From positions 1-37,014 of the IMG/VR virus record IMGVR_UViG_3300037882_002445: DNA of 37,014 nt, one strand, 5' to 3'. Made by a program: the position numbers and the translations under genes. Under the pieces are notes generated by a model. It worked only from the letters and a program-made list of their open reading frames with translations. It ran no database searches and was not told where the DNA came from. This DNA comes from a virus. Positions 14,713-23,695 of the stretch are shown here, piece by piece (within the stretch, counting starts at the first letter, position 1; the number at the start of each line of letters is the position of its first letter).

Positions 14713-16586
14713 TATGCAAGTCCTTGTCTTAAGCTAACTCCACTAGAATCAAATGCTGCATTCATCAGGTCAACTAGTCTTTTGCCGCTAGACTCGTCCC
14801 CTAGAATGTCTCCGTTGACGTTGATAACAATTCCTTCAGAAACATTTCTTGCGTCTGTGGCATCAGCAACCTCGGTTGGAGATATTTCTATGCCGCCTCC
14901 AAAAGAAGCTCCGCCGCCAGCCGCGCCAACTCCTGATGATTGAGGCGCAGATCCGCCGCCCAGACCAGAAAGAACTCCCCCAACAACGGCTAGCGCAGAA
15001 CCAGCCCCTATTAGTGCGGCACCATTTGGAAGTCCTGCATAAAGATACGCCAGACCTTGCGCAATAAACATGCTTCCCATCTGAACAGCCATCTGACCAA
15101 GAGAAGCAAGTAGCGAATTAATGAATGCATCCATCGCGTTTGTACCGTTAACAATTGCAGTACCAAAAGCAGAGAATGCATTTGCTGCAGCTCCGCCGAC
15201 TCCGCTTAATAAAGACTTAGCAATTGATTTAGCACTTATGCCAATATCAAGAGCCGCCACCTTCATCTGTTCACCTATTTGAGAAAACGCCGATCCTATT
15301 GCAGAGAACGCTGAATCAAATTGTTGGCCATATAAAATACCATTAACTATTTCAGTGTTAAGCTCTGCCACCGCATCTTTAGTCTGACTTATTCCAAGCG
15401 TTGCAACATCAGCAACCGGCTTTAAGTTAGTCAGATTAGTTGAGAGAGTGCTTAGTGATGAGAATAGCCCCTCTGAAAGAGGAGCTTCTAGTACGTCTCT
15501 TAAGCCAGTAAACTGCGCCCTTGCCTCATTTGCCGCAGCAACAGAAGCATCTCCAAACTCAATCATGCTTTTTGTTAGATCACCCTTTAAGCCAACTAAA
15601 TTAAATACCTTTGCGATTGCAGATCCAAGAGTTCCAAAAACAGCGATTAAATCTTGAATTACAATTTCTAATAAATTAAATCCAACCTTACCGAAATTAA
15701 CAAAAACCTCTAGTGGTCTAATTAAGTAATTGGTTATTGACTGAGAGAATTTAACAAATTGTATTATTAATCTGTCTAGACCGCCATTAGAGCTAAGCTC
15801 TTTTATCTGATCTGTCGCTGCTCTAAATCCATCTGCTATGAATTTTAACAATTCTCTAACTGCTGGTGACTTAGTAATTAACTCCCCTGCAGCTTGAGTC
15901 GTATCTTGAAAAGCAACCTTTAAAGAATTAACAACTCCGCCAAACGTGTTTGCTGATTGAGATCCGGCAAGACCGCCGAAGCGTTGGTTAATCTGATCAA
16001 GGGCCTGACCAAACTTAACCGAGTCTGATGCGCCCTTGCTAAATTCAAAACCAATCTTTTGCAAACCTGCAACATTTCCCTCTGCAGCCAGCGCCACACG
16101 TCTAAATGCAGTCTCTAAAGATATTCCAAGACCAGCAGAAAGATCTAGCGCAGCCTGAGTTGCGTTCTTTAAACCATCGCCAGAAAGGCGACCTATCGAT
16201 GCAAGTAATGCAGCATTAGAATTAATAACATCGTCGTCAATTCCGACTTTTCTACTAAGCTCGCTTGTGAAATCTCTAAAAGAATTTACAGCGTCGTTCG
16301 TAACTCCAGGAACTGATTTTAAAGCAGATGCAAGCCTAAGCGTGGCCTGCTCTGATTCGATTGCTTCTTTTATGCCGTCTGATATTTGAGAGGTCAGCAA
16401 TGCTAGAGCAGATCTAGCAAGAGTAATCGCCGCGTTTAAGTCGGCAAATCCATTTATTCCAAATGCTTTTCTAAGGCCAGAGGCTGAGTCCTCGCCCTGC
16501 TTTTTAATGTTAGCAAAGCCCTTAGCTACCGAACCGTCATCTAAAACTATCTCTACTATTAATTGATTCGGATTATCTTCAGCCAC
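14712..16586 (-). CDS. Tape measure protein (624 aa)
   Basis: Features: an N-terminal region of low charge (QLIVEIVLDDGSVAKGF), then long alpha-helical stretches, hydrophobic segments at about 270-330, and a Gly/Ala-rich C-terminal region (about 490-580). These are usual for tape measures that set tail length and pass into the host membrane. At about 1.5 angstrom per residue, 624 residues predict a tail of about 90-95 nm, which is short for a siphovirus. It overlaps the chaperone gene by eight bases. Confidence 0.85.
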   Translation of the reverse strand: MAEDNPNQLIVEIVLDDGSVAKGFANIKKQGEDSASGLRKAFGINGFADLNAAITLARSALALLTSQISDGIKEAIESEQATLRLASALKSVPGVTNDAVNSFRDFTSELSRKVGIDDDVINSNAALLASIGRLSGDGLKNATQAALDLSAGLGISLETAFRRVALAAEGNVAGLQKIGFEFSKGASDSVKFGQALDQINQRFGGLAGSQSANTFGGVVNSLKVAFQDTTQAAGELITKSPAVRELLKFIADGFRAATDQIKELSSNGGLDRLIIQFVKFSQSITNYLIRPLEVFVNFGKVGFNLLEIVIQDLIAVFGTLGSAIAKVFNLVGLKGDLTKSMIEFGDASVAAANEARAQFTGLRDVLEAPLSEGLFSSLSTLSTNLTNLKPVADVATLGISQTKDAVAELNTEIVNGILYGQQFDSAFSAIGSAFSQIGEQMKVAALDIGISAKSIAKSLLSGVGGAAANAFSAFGTAIVNGTNAMDAFINSLLASLGQMAVQMGSMFIAQGLAYLYAGLPNGAALIGAGSALAVVGGVLSGLGGGSAPQSSGVGAAGGGASFGGGIEISPTEVADATDARNVSEGIVINVNGDILGDESSGKRLVDLMNAAFDSSGVSLRQGLA

Positions 16587-16860
16587 CTAACGCACTCCTT
16601 AGCCATTTGTCCAAATCTTCGTTGTTAATATTCTGATCTTTTTTGACAGAACTTACTAACTTAGATTGTTTTTCTAGACTCCTCATTAGCTCTCGTCTTT
16701 TAGAAACTTCTTGGTTAGGAAAGCCAGAAACAATTATGCTGTTAATCATTTCCTTAGCCTCTATTGCGGTTATCGCTAACCACATCTGATTGGCTTCATA
16801 GGCGTCGAGGCATCTTATCTGGTCAGGAGTTAACCCGTAAAACCTGACCATCTTAGACAT
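16579..16860 (-). CDS. Tail assembly chaperone, frameshift extension (93 aa)
   Basis: This frame lies one base back (-1) relative to the upstream chaperone gene and is open from the slippery site through ATG 16860, so it can be read as a C-terminal extension (fusion about 184 aa) like lambda gpGT. It is helical and includes LTPDQIRCLDAYEANQMWLAI. It is placed directly before the tape measure, as this pair always is. Independent initiation at ATG 16860 is possible but lacks a strong ribosome-binding site. Confidence 0.8.
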   Translation of the reverse strand: MSKMVRFYGLTPDQIRCLDAYEANQMWLAITAIEAKEMINSIIVSGFPNQEVSKRRELMRSLEKQSKLVSSVKKDQNINNEDLDKWLRSALGG

Positions 16861-16877
16861 GTTAAAACCCTCAACGC

Positions 16878-17132
16878 TTAGGCTTTTTTTGTGCCTAACA
16901 GCTCCTCAATTAAAGATTTCCAGTGTTTAAAGTTAAACTTCTCTGAGACTTCTTTTGGCAAACCAAGGTCTGAAAAGAAATCTTCGTAGTAACCAGGAAG
17001 GTCGGAAGGCTCTACAGTTTTTGACTTCTTTTCAAGCTCTGCAATTTGCTTCATTGAAGGTATCTTAACACTGTAAGATACCCCATCAACATCAATGCTC
17101 AACTTTTCATCTGTTATAATCTTTAGCGACAT
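16878..17132 (-). CDS. Tail assembly chaperone, short form (84 aa)
   Basis: The 84-residue acidic protein lies between the tail tube gene and the tape measure. It opens with a beta hairpin (KIITDEKLSIDVDGVSYSVKI) and continues with helices (MKQIAELEKKSK). It should bind the tape measure during tail assembly, as gpG does in lambda. It ends in GTKKA at TAA 16878-16880, just after a slippery A_AAA_AAA sequence. Confidence 0.82.
   Translation of the reverse strand: MSLKIITDEKLSIDVDGVSYSVKIPSMKQIAELEKKSKTVEPSDLPGYYEDFFSDLGLPKEVSEKFNFKHWKSLIEELLGTKKA
16881..16898 (-). other. -1 programmed frameshift site in a hairpin loop
   Basis: On the minus strand the coding sequence reads ACA AAA AAA GCC TAA, a heptamer A_AAA_AAA in the correct phase. 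Stepping back one base opens AGC CTA AGC, joining the next frame with no stop. TTAGGC and GCCTAA on either side are perfect complements and hold ACAAAAAAA in the loop. The frame arithmetic (17132 + 1 - 273 = 16860) confirms a -1 relation. Confidence 0.88.
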
Positions 17133-17151
17133 TCTTAATCTCTCCTGTTAA

Positions 17152-18084
17152 TTACAGAGACGACTTATCTCCGTAGCTAAAGAAGTTTAAGTAACCATTA
17201 TCAGTAGTGTCAAGGTATGCCATGGCCTCAACAGGAAGGACAAAGATGTTCTCGCCTGAGAAAGTAAGCTCACCCAATTTCAACTTAGCTTTTGGCATAG
17301 TGAAATCTTGTGACCTGTCAGGAATTCCAGCCAAGTTTGAAGGTCTAAAGATCAATTGCTGAGCAATGTCCTCTGTAGACTTAAACAAGTTGCTTGATCC
17401 ATAACCAGAGATAACTTGTCCAGATCCGTTGTCAGGAACAATAGTGCTTCCGTAGAAATTCATCACTCGTCTGATTGATGCTACAGAAGAATCTTGCAAA
17501 GAGAATGATGCAGAAAGAGTTGCTCCCTGTCTGATCTCACCTAGAACAAAGTTTCCAGTCTGTGGAGTTTTGATTTCAACATTCTGCTCTTCTACAGAGA
17601 AAGTAATGTCGCCCTCAGTTCCGCCTAGATCAATCTGAGTAGACCCAAATTTAACCATAGTGAAAGTGAATGCAGTTTTAGCAAGAGCAGCAATTGCATC
17701 TCGAGCTTCATAAGCTGCGCCGTAAGCAGTCATGATACATTCGATATGATCAGGCTTAGTTGGGTCAACAGTTGCACCAAGCCAAGTTAATGCATCGAGA
17801 ACCGCCGTAGTTGCAGTTGCTACCGCACTTGCAGTTGCGTTTGTTGCAACATCGATCATGTGTCCAGTTGCGTTTGGGACCGCAGGATCAACCGCTCCCG
17901 AACCACCAACTTGATAGTAGAAATAATGCTTAGCCTGAGTAAGTGGTTCATGAATAACAAAAAACTTGTTTTCAAGAGAACCAGAAACATCAGCCTTTGT
18001 AGAGATACAAAAGTTCTGATAAGTGTCTTTACCCAACAAGATGTTTCGTGGGCCAAGATTTCGCGTTTGGATATTACAAGCCAT
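17152..18084 (-). CDS. Major tail (tube) protein (310 aa)
   Basis: The position right before the chaperone pair and the size fit the tail tube subunit. The sequence is beta-rich and lacks membrane segments; a TFSVEEQNVEIKTPQTGNF stretch and GEIRQGATLSASFSLQDSS are typical of the tube fold core. The gene has a strong AAGGAAGGGGAT ribosome-binding site and a 61-bp upstream gap, suggesting high expression and perhaps a local promoter. Confidence 0.8.
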   Translation of the reverse strand: MACNIQTRNLGPRNILLGKDTYQNFCISTKADVSGSLENKFFVIHEPLTQAKHYFYYQVGGSGAVDPAVPNATGHMIDVATNATASAVATATTAVLDALTWLGATVDPTKPDHIECIMTAYGAAYEARDAIAALAKTAFTFTMVKFGSTQIDLGGTEGDITFSVEEQNVEIKTPQTGNFVLGEIRQGATLSASFSLQDSSVASIRRVMNFYGSTIVPDNGSGQVISGYGSSNLFKSTEDIAQQLIFRPSNLAGIPDRSQDFTMPKAKLKLGELTFSGENIFVLPVEAMAYLDTTDNGYLNFFSYGDKSSL

Positions 18085-18145
18085 TTAAAAATCCCCTTCC
18101 TTAAGGACGTTTTATTTATAATCTAATCAGCAACCTTGCCGACTT

Positions 18146-18571
18146 TTAACTAATACAACTAAAAACTCTGACACTAAAATTCAAAGTGCCAACAATGATA
18201 TTATCATTCTGGACTTCGTCTAAAGGGTCAACTGTAAAGCTATCGAAAAACAAACCCTTTATTCCTGCATCTGTATAGTCTTTAAAGTTTAGTATGCTCG
18301 CAACAATATTCTGACATGACACTAGACCTTCATCTATTGCCGTTGCTGGAGATCCAAAACCTTTGATAAAGATTTTTACCTGGTGGTTAAGCACCATTTC
18401 AAAAGACTCCTGATTAATACCTCTTGAGTCTGCTGAAATAAACCTTTGATGAAACGACCTATCCAGAAAAGTCGAAGGAATGTTGTCATCTCCAAACCCA
18501 TCTGGCCACTCTTCATAACCAGCAGCCACAAGCTTAGATGAAAAATAGGGCTTTACAAAAGCTACACTCAT
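18146..18571 (-). CDS. Tail terminator / completion-like protein (141 aa)
   Basis: A 141-residue alpha/beta protein lies directly upstream of the tail tube gene, the usual place of the tail terminator (gpU-like) protein. It begins SVAFVKPYFSSKLVAAG and ends with strands (DNIIVGTLNFSVRVFS). Start and upstream stop overlap as ATGA. The assignment is from position and size; no family motif is visible. Confidence 0.6.
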   Translation of the reverse strand: MSVAFVKPYFSSKLVAAGYEEWPDGFGDDNIPSTFLDRSFHQRFISADSRGINQESFEMVLNHQVKIFIKGFGSPATAIDEGLVSCQNIVASILNFKDYTDAGIKGLFFDSFTVDPLDEVQNDNIIVGTLNFSVRVFSCIS

Positions 18572-19284
18572 CTTACAAGCCTTGATGATCTCATTTGAAA
18601 CTGCTCATTCTTTTGAGTTGTTCCGTCTTTATTATAATCAGCCCTGATTCTAGACCTGTCACCCTGAAGTTCTTTTCTGCTGGCTCTATAGCCCTTTTCT
18701 TTAGCAGCAAAAGTGTCGTCTGGCTTATTAGATAGGCCTCCAAAGATAAGCTCTAGTGACCAGTAAGTTGAAATTCTCTTTAGGTCCTCAGCAGCAATAA
18801 CAAGATCAATGTCATCTTTAGTAAATGCAGCGCCGTCTTTATTCCAGACCTTCATGTTATCTAACCACTCAAGAATGCGCTTCTGTGATAGTCTATGGTA
18901 GTCCTTAAAGCTAGCTCGTCCAGGACGAACCCAACCTAAGATATCAGGCTCTACACTTACAAGATCAGAGTCATCTGACCACAACTTATCAACTGCCTCA
19001 GTGACGACAACTAAAGACTTGGAAAGCGTCGAAGGAGCTCCGTTAGTTGTAATTCTAACCGTTGCAACCTTAGTTCCTGCAGCCGCATATGACCAATCTA
19101 AGAACCAATTCTTAGGATTGATCGGGCTTCCAGTTACATTGATAAATCCAGAGCCAGCCTCTGGCTCGATCTCAACAAGTGTAATTGCAGATTCATCATT
19201 GCTTTTAAAAGACTTAACAGCGCTTAGTCTCGTTTTATCTTTTTCTTGGACGGTTGGCTCAGACTCAATCAAAGGAAAAATCAT
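18568..19284 (-). CDS. Head-tail connector-region protein with Ig-like segment (238 aa)
   Basis: The N-terminal half looks like an immunoglobulin/PKD-type beta domain (ITLVEIEPEAGSGFINV, then WFLDWSYAAAGTKVATVRI), and the C-terminal half is charged and helical. Genes here lie between capsid and tail tube and should form the head-tail interface. It may be a neck decoration or connector protein. Family unrecognised. Confidence 0.65.
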   Translation of the reverse strand: MIFPLIESEPTVQEKDKTRLSAVKSFKSNDESAITLVEIEPEAGSGFINVTGSPINPKNWFLDWSYAAAGTKVATVRITTNGAPSTLSKSLVVVTEAVDKLWSDDSDLVSVEPDILGWVRPGRASFKDYHRLSQKRILEWLDNMKVWNKDGAAFTKDDIDLVIAAEDLKRISTYWSLELIFGGLSNKPDDTFAAKEKGYRASRKELQGDRSRIRADYNKDGTTQKNEQFQMRSSRLVR

Positions 19285-19285
19285 T

Positions 19286-19924
19286 TTAACCCCTCATCTC
19301 GTAAACAATTTCGAAGTCTCCACAATCATAAAACATCTGGGGAGTTAAGTTCCCAGATTGTTTAATCATCTTAGAGAGCCCAGGTAGTCCGCTAGGCTTA
19401 GATCTAATAAGACAACGATAAGCAAGCTCAACACAGCTAAGGCGAGAGTCATCGTTAATATCAAAAGCAGTGTCATAAAGTGCGCCAAGATATTTGATGG
19501 CAAGTTCGTTAGCAACCTCAAGCTCTTTTTCATTATAGTATTTAGGCTTTAAGATACAAACAGAGTCAACATTTAGAGCCCGATAATAATTAGTCCTGAC
19601 AACTCCAGCCCCTATGCTCTCAATAATATCTAAGTCGGAACCAGACTCGATATGCATAAAAACATGAGACCAATAACCCATCTGTGCTTTATAGAACTTG
19701 CTGACAACGGTTAGCAGAAAATGAGCAAAGCCGATCATATAAGTTGTGATATGAGATGACCTTCTAGAAAGGCAAATGTACCTTCCGGCAGATAAGATCT
19801 TTACAACCTTATCCATCTCCCCATCAGTCATGTTAAATTCTTTGCCTGTTAAATAATACCTAAGGCCAGTCCAGTTTATCCGTCCTATGACTTTATTTAG
19901 AATGAAACTAAAAATATGCTTCAT
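19286..19924 (-). CDS. YiiX-like (permuted NlpC/P60) cysteine peptidase (212 aa)
   Basis: The motif order is that of permuted papain-like hydrolases of the YiiX/NlpC type: WSHVFMHI with catalytic His87, then IIESIGAGVV with Glu102, a GALYDTAFD segment near 147-155, and SCVEL with probable nucleophile Cys164. Related enzymes cut amide bonds in peptidoglycan or in lipid or protein substrates. Position within the virion genes suggests it is carried in the particle or acts in assembly. Residues 53-75 are hydrophobic and might touch a membrane. Confidence 0.72.
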   Translation of the reverse strand: MKHIFSFILNKVIGRINWTGLRYYLTGKEFNMTDGEMDKVVKILSAGRYICLSRRSSHITTYMIGFAHFLLTVVSKFYKAQMGYWSHVFMHIESGSDLDIIESIGAGVVRTNYYRALNVDSVCILKPKYYNEKELEVANELAIKYLGALYDTAFDINDDSRLSCVELAYRCLIRSKPSGLPGLSKMIKQSGNLTPQMFYDCGDFEIVYEMRG

Positions 19925-19949
19925 TTAACCATTCCAAAGAAAGATAATG

Positions 19950-20717
19950 TCATATTGTAACCTCGCTCAATATAAACTGAACTATAGAGATATTTGTCCC
20001 AGGGACATTGTTTAATAGCCAAGGAAAGTCAGCGAGAAGTTGTTCATCCTGCAAAGCTGAGTACAGAGATCTGTCGGAATGATCAACAAAGTTATCAAAA
20101 TGATCCTTCATTCGAGATAAGAAGCTTCGCCCCCAAATAATAATGTTCGGTAGATCTTGCTGTGCTACTGTCATTTGCAATATTCCAAGAATCTTTGGCT
20201 GTAAAAATTTAACTATGTTGCCTCTGCGCTGTATGCCCTCTTCAATTGATTGCAACATATCGTAATGCTTGACCCAAATTTTTTTATTTGGAGCCACTTT
20301 GTTACATTTTAAAAACCATTCGACTGTAGTAGATCTATACTTTGCAAACCCAAAAACATCTCTAGCAAAAGAGTGGGTTTCCTTTACAACTTCATCAGAA
20401 TATGATGTTCCGTTAAAGTTTAAAAAGTATTGCTCTACTTGTACCTCTCCCTTAACCATTGTCTGCTTTCGGTGAAGCTTTACGGTTAGCCCTGTTAAAA
20501 AATCAACGTCATGTGGTGGGGTTTTTTTATCTTTAGGGATTTGGTTTAGGTAATCATATATCTTACAATCAAGAGATCCGTCATTCAAAACGCTGCCGTC
20601 TAATTTCCATCCAATACCTGGCATTGGATCTAGATCAGTTATATCGACAACCTGCCTAGTCCCATCGACCTCTTCTGAAATATCAACAACTATTCCGCTC
20701 TCTAGTATTGCAAACAT
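19950..20717 (-). CDS. Hypothetical structural-module protein (255 aa)
   Basis: The 255-residue protein begins with an acidic beta segment (ESGIVVDISEEVDG) and includes a GIGWKLDG motif that recalls phage proteins ending a beta domain. The middle is charged; the end is helical. It shares a stop/start base with the gene upstream and lies in the neck region. Likely a virion protein, function unknown. Confidence 0.65.
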   Translation of the reverse strand: MFAILESGIVVDISEEVDGTRQVVDITDLDPMPGIGWKLDGSVLNDGSLDCKIYDYLNQIPKDKKTPPHDVDFLTGLTVKLHRKQTMVKGEVQVEQYFLNFNGTSYSDEVVKETHSFARDVFGFAKYRSTTVEWFLKCNKVAPNKKIWVKHYDMLQSIEEGIQRRGNIVKFLQPKILGILQMTVAQQDLPNIIIWGRSFLSRMKDHFDNFVDHSDRSLYSALQDEQLLADFPWLLNNVPGTNISIVQFILSEVTI

Positions 20718-21238
20718 TATTCATCCAACTTTGTAATATCTAGAAAATCAACGTCTTGCTTAAGCCTAAACCAAGAGTCGTAAATTCCTAGATGGTTAAA
20801 GTATTTGCCAACGTAATACGATTTTTTACGGCGAGTTATAGATGCTTCAATAAAATAAACTTCGGCTCCAGTGTATTCGTTAGAGCCCAGATCTGAAGCA
20901 GTTACATTGCAAACAAAAGAGATCCCAGATTGAACCGCTGCCTTCGTGACGACTAATGTTTTCTCCCATGTGTTAATATTCACAGAATAAACTTTAAAGA
21001 CATCTAAAAACCCAGAAACTGCTAAGTCAGATGTCGAAATCCATGCAATTATTTTAAACCCATCAAAGTTATTTGATTCAAATACTGCATGCAGGTTTGC
21101 TGAAATATCTGGCTTGTTGCTATGCCAACTTCTTTCTAACGTGACGTTAGACTGGTTTGATTGTGTAAATAGCTGACCGATCTTTTGACCAATCGGAACT
21201 ATGTAATCACAAATATCAAGCCTTCTAACTCTTCTCAT
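20717..21238 (-). CDS. Hypothetical structural-module protein (173 aa)
   Basis: The 173-residue protein begins MRRVRRLDICDYIVPIG and has a beta-sandwich look: alternating strands with GFLDVFKVYSV and ASDLGSNEYTG. It ends in an acidic tail. One-base stop/start overlaps with both neighbours indicate tight coupling in the neck operon. No family recognised. Confidence 0.65.
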   Translation of the reverse strand: MRRVRRLDICDYIVPIGQKIGQLFTQSNQSNVTLERSWHSNKPDISANLHAVFESNNFDGFKIIAWISTSDLAVSGFLDVFKVYSVNINTWEKTLVVTKAAVQSGISFVCNVTASDLGSNEYTGAEVYFIEASITRRKKSYYVGKYFNHLGIYDSWFRLKQDVDFLDITKLDE

Positions 21239-21621
21239 TATTCCCCTACAACTAAGCCTATTGAGCTACTAACCTCTACGCCGTCAACGTCGATTTCTAT
21301 CTCCATTGTATAATGAGTTAAATCATATATTAGAGAAGCTAGAATTGGAGTTATGTGATAGTAACCATTGATGTCAGGCGTAACACCTGTCTGCGTAAGC
21401 CCAGAAACTAAAACGCCAGCCTTATCCCTTATTCTGTAATCCATGTTTCCTAAATTAGAATCAACGCGCTCACCGTTCTGATTAACCCATACTGTTGCCT
21501 GAAGTTGGTTAGAAGCATTAATGCTAGCAATGGCGCATATTTGGTAATGAGCTTCGGCGACAATAGTTCCTGGAGTAAAGGTTCCCTGGTAAACATTAGA
21601 TGCCGTAAAAATATCAGCCAT
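21238..21621 (-). CDS. Hypothetical Ig-like structural protein (127 aa)
   Basis: The sequence is a single predicted beta sandwich of about 120 residues (strand pattern from TIVAEAHYQICAIASI to YTMEIEIDVDGVEV). Such small Ig-like proteins often decorate capsids or tails. Its ATG follows the stop of the 686-aa gene directly. Assignment as a decoration protein is inference. Confidence 0.65.
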   Translation of the reverse strand: MADIFTASNVYQGTFTPGTIVAEAHYQICAIASINASNQLQATVWVNQNGERVDSNLGNMDYRIRDKAGVLVSGLTQTGVTPDINGYYHITPILASLIYDLTHYTMEIEIDVDGVEVSSSIGLVVGE

Positions 21622-23682
21622 CTAGACCTCCCTAATGCTTGGTCTAACATCAACTCCTGGTGGAGATGAAAAGTTGTATCTAATCATAGTACCTACAACA
21701 TTTGGAATTGTTCCTAAGTTGTTCCAAGAAACTCCGCCATCTGATGAGTACTGAAATCGCGCCGCTTGTGCAGATGTGTTGTGATTTACTAACTGAACAT
21801 CTGATAAATCAAAAGCTCTATAGTAAAGCGTTGGAACGCTTGTAGCGTATGCGGTCTTTAATCTAAAAGCTGTTCGTGATGGGTTTCCATTGTCTGAGTC
21901 ATCAACTGACAGCTCCCAGTTTAAAGAGTTGTCTGTCAAAGAATCAAATCCCAAAAAGAAGTCGCACAGCTGAGCTGGAATAGATGTGTCAAGACCGATA
22001 GTTGTAAATAATATTTTAACTTGGAACTTCTCACCAGCAGACAGAGCAGTTAGCAGTTCTGCAAAAGGAATAGAAGCCCACCCACCAGATATTGATCCAA
22101 ATCCAGACGTTCTGTAATAAACATCTAGCGAGCCTGTGTAGTCATAAAGAGCGTCAACTGTTGTGATAAACTTGTAAACCGCCTGAGGCGTGTCCATTAC
22201 TTTAGAAACAATATAAGAATAATCGAAATGGGCTTCTGATCTTAAATCAGCAAGCATTATCCCGCGCTGGCCTACAGTTACATTGGAAATTGCTATCCAT
22301 CCATTATCCATATCCAAAGATACAATTGCGGCAGCTGGTTGAAACTCGACGGCATCATTTCCAACTAACCCCTCAAAATATCTATTGTTCGTTCCTCCGA
22401 AAATTGCATCGATAGAGTTATTCACAAATTTCTTCATTACAAAAACTAAACCAGTTGACCAAACTGCTCTATCCAATACGTTTGACCATCCCATGTATGT
22501 GGGAGCTGGCAAAACTATTTGATTTGCGCTTCCGAGTAAGTTCACAGTTGCAAGAGATGGCCAAGACGTAGCGCCAGATGTTAGATCTGAAAGCTTTCCA
22601 AGATACATTCCTGAAGTAGTACCAAAGAAAGCGCAATCAAATCCGCTCAAAGGGCCGTGCTGAGGCTGAGCAAAATCCTCAGAATCAGTTATCAATAATG
22701 TTCCTGTTAATGCAGGCAAATTTCCAGTTTTATGAACAAAGTTAGATCCTGTTTGTCCAAAGCCCCTGCCAATAGATCCAACGGTGATATCGGTAGTATA
22801 GTTGATTGCTGCTCCGCCAGTAGTTAAAGATAAAAAATAGGTGTTAGCGGTAACCCCTCCAACAAAATAAACCTGACCAACTGTCAGACCCGCGCCGCCA
22901 GTTGCTGACAACAAAACAACCTGATCTCCGTTTAAAAATGGATGGGCTGTGTGGTTTATTACGTTAGCAGACTGGTCGCCAGTTATCACATAGCTTGTGT
23001 AAGTTGGAGCAATTGAAGTATCAAAAACATAATACTGATGAGTTGCCGAAACGCCGTTGTGAACATACAAACGACTATTGGCAAAATCCATAACTGATCC
23101 AGCAGATGCAGTGTTGCTGTTAGAATGAAGAGATCCTAGATTTGCAGGGTCCTGAAGAAAGTAAACTGCTTTCTGGTAGCTTCCAGTAGCAAAAGGTATC
23201 GTTGGAAATCCAATCGGGACAAAATCGGTCAAAGCTAAGTTATTAATAAGATGCGTACCGCCGTTTATGACAACCGACCCTGTGGTAGTAATAAAAACCT
23301 TCCAACCAGTAGTGCCTGTATCTACAACTTTGATTGATCTATAAATCGTAGTTGTCGCTGCCACGTCAGGAAGGTTGATGTTGACACGACCAACGTAAGA
23401 ATAATCTCCAGTCGAGTAATTAAATGAATAAAGAATCAGCGGAGTAGCTGCACCAGACTCTGCGCCCAGCATAAAAATTCTTCCATTTGAAGTCATATAC
23501 ATAGAGTTTGCCACTGGAGTAACGGCGGCATCAGTTTGTGTGTCTATAAATTTATTAAGCGGCGGACCAATGGCTGTCTTGCCGTCAACAGTCTTAGAAA
23601 ATACTCTACCTTGAATAGTAGTTTTTGTTTGGTCATAACTTGAAACAACGTCGTCAAGTAATCCTGCGTTTACATATCTCAT
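21622..23682 (-). CDS. Large beta-rich virion protein, possible propeller (686 aa)
   Basis: This 686-residue protein between capsid and neck genes is rich in repeated short strands with GXX-Y/F motifs: NGRIFMLGAESG, WKVFITTTGSV, SRLYVHNGVSA, GQVYFVGGVT. That pattern is compatible with a beta-propeller followed by a C-terminal sandwich (GGVSWNNLG near 665). It could be a neck fibre, capsid spike or a host-glycan binding protein. No catalytic motif is seen, so an enzyme is not claimed. Confidence 0.65.
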   Translation of the reverse strand: MRYVNAGLLDDVVSSYDQTKTTIQGRVFSKTVDGKTAIGPPLNKFIDTQTDAAVTPVANSMYMTSNGRIFMLGAESGAATPLILYSFNYSTGDYSYVGRVNINLPDVAATTTIYRSIKVVDTGTTGWKVFITTTGSVVINGGTHLINNLALTDFVPIGFPTIPFATGSYQKAVYFLQDPANLGSLHSNSNTASAGSVMDFANSRLYVHNGVSATHQYYVFDTSIAPTYTSYVITGDQSANVINHTAHPFLNGDQVVLLSATGGAGLTVGQVYFVGGVTANTYFLSLTTGGAAINYTTDITVGSIGRGFGQTGSNFVHKTGNLPALTGTLLITDSEDFAQPQHGPLSGFDCAFFGTTSGMYLGKLSDLTSGATSWPSLATVNLLGSANQIVLPAPTYMGWSNVLDRAVWSTGLVFVMKKFVNNSIDAIFGGTNNRYFEGLVGNDAVEFQPAAAIVSLDMDNGWIAISNVTVGQRGIMLADLRSEAHFDYSYIVSKVMDTPQAVYKFITTVDALYDYTGSLDVYYRTSGFGSISGGWASIPFAELLTALSAGEKFQVKILFTTIGLDTSIPAQLCDFFLGFDSLTDNSLNWELSVDDSDNGNPSRTAFRLKTAYATSVPTLYYRAFDLSDVQLVNHNTSAQAARFQYSSDGGVSWNNLGTIPNVVGTMIRYNFSSPPGVDVRPSIREV

Positions 23683-23695
23683 AAATAAAAACTCC

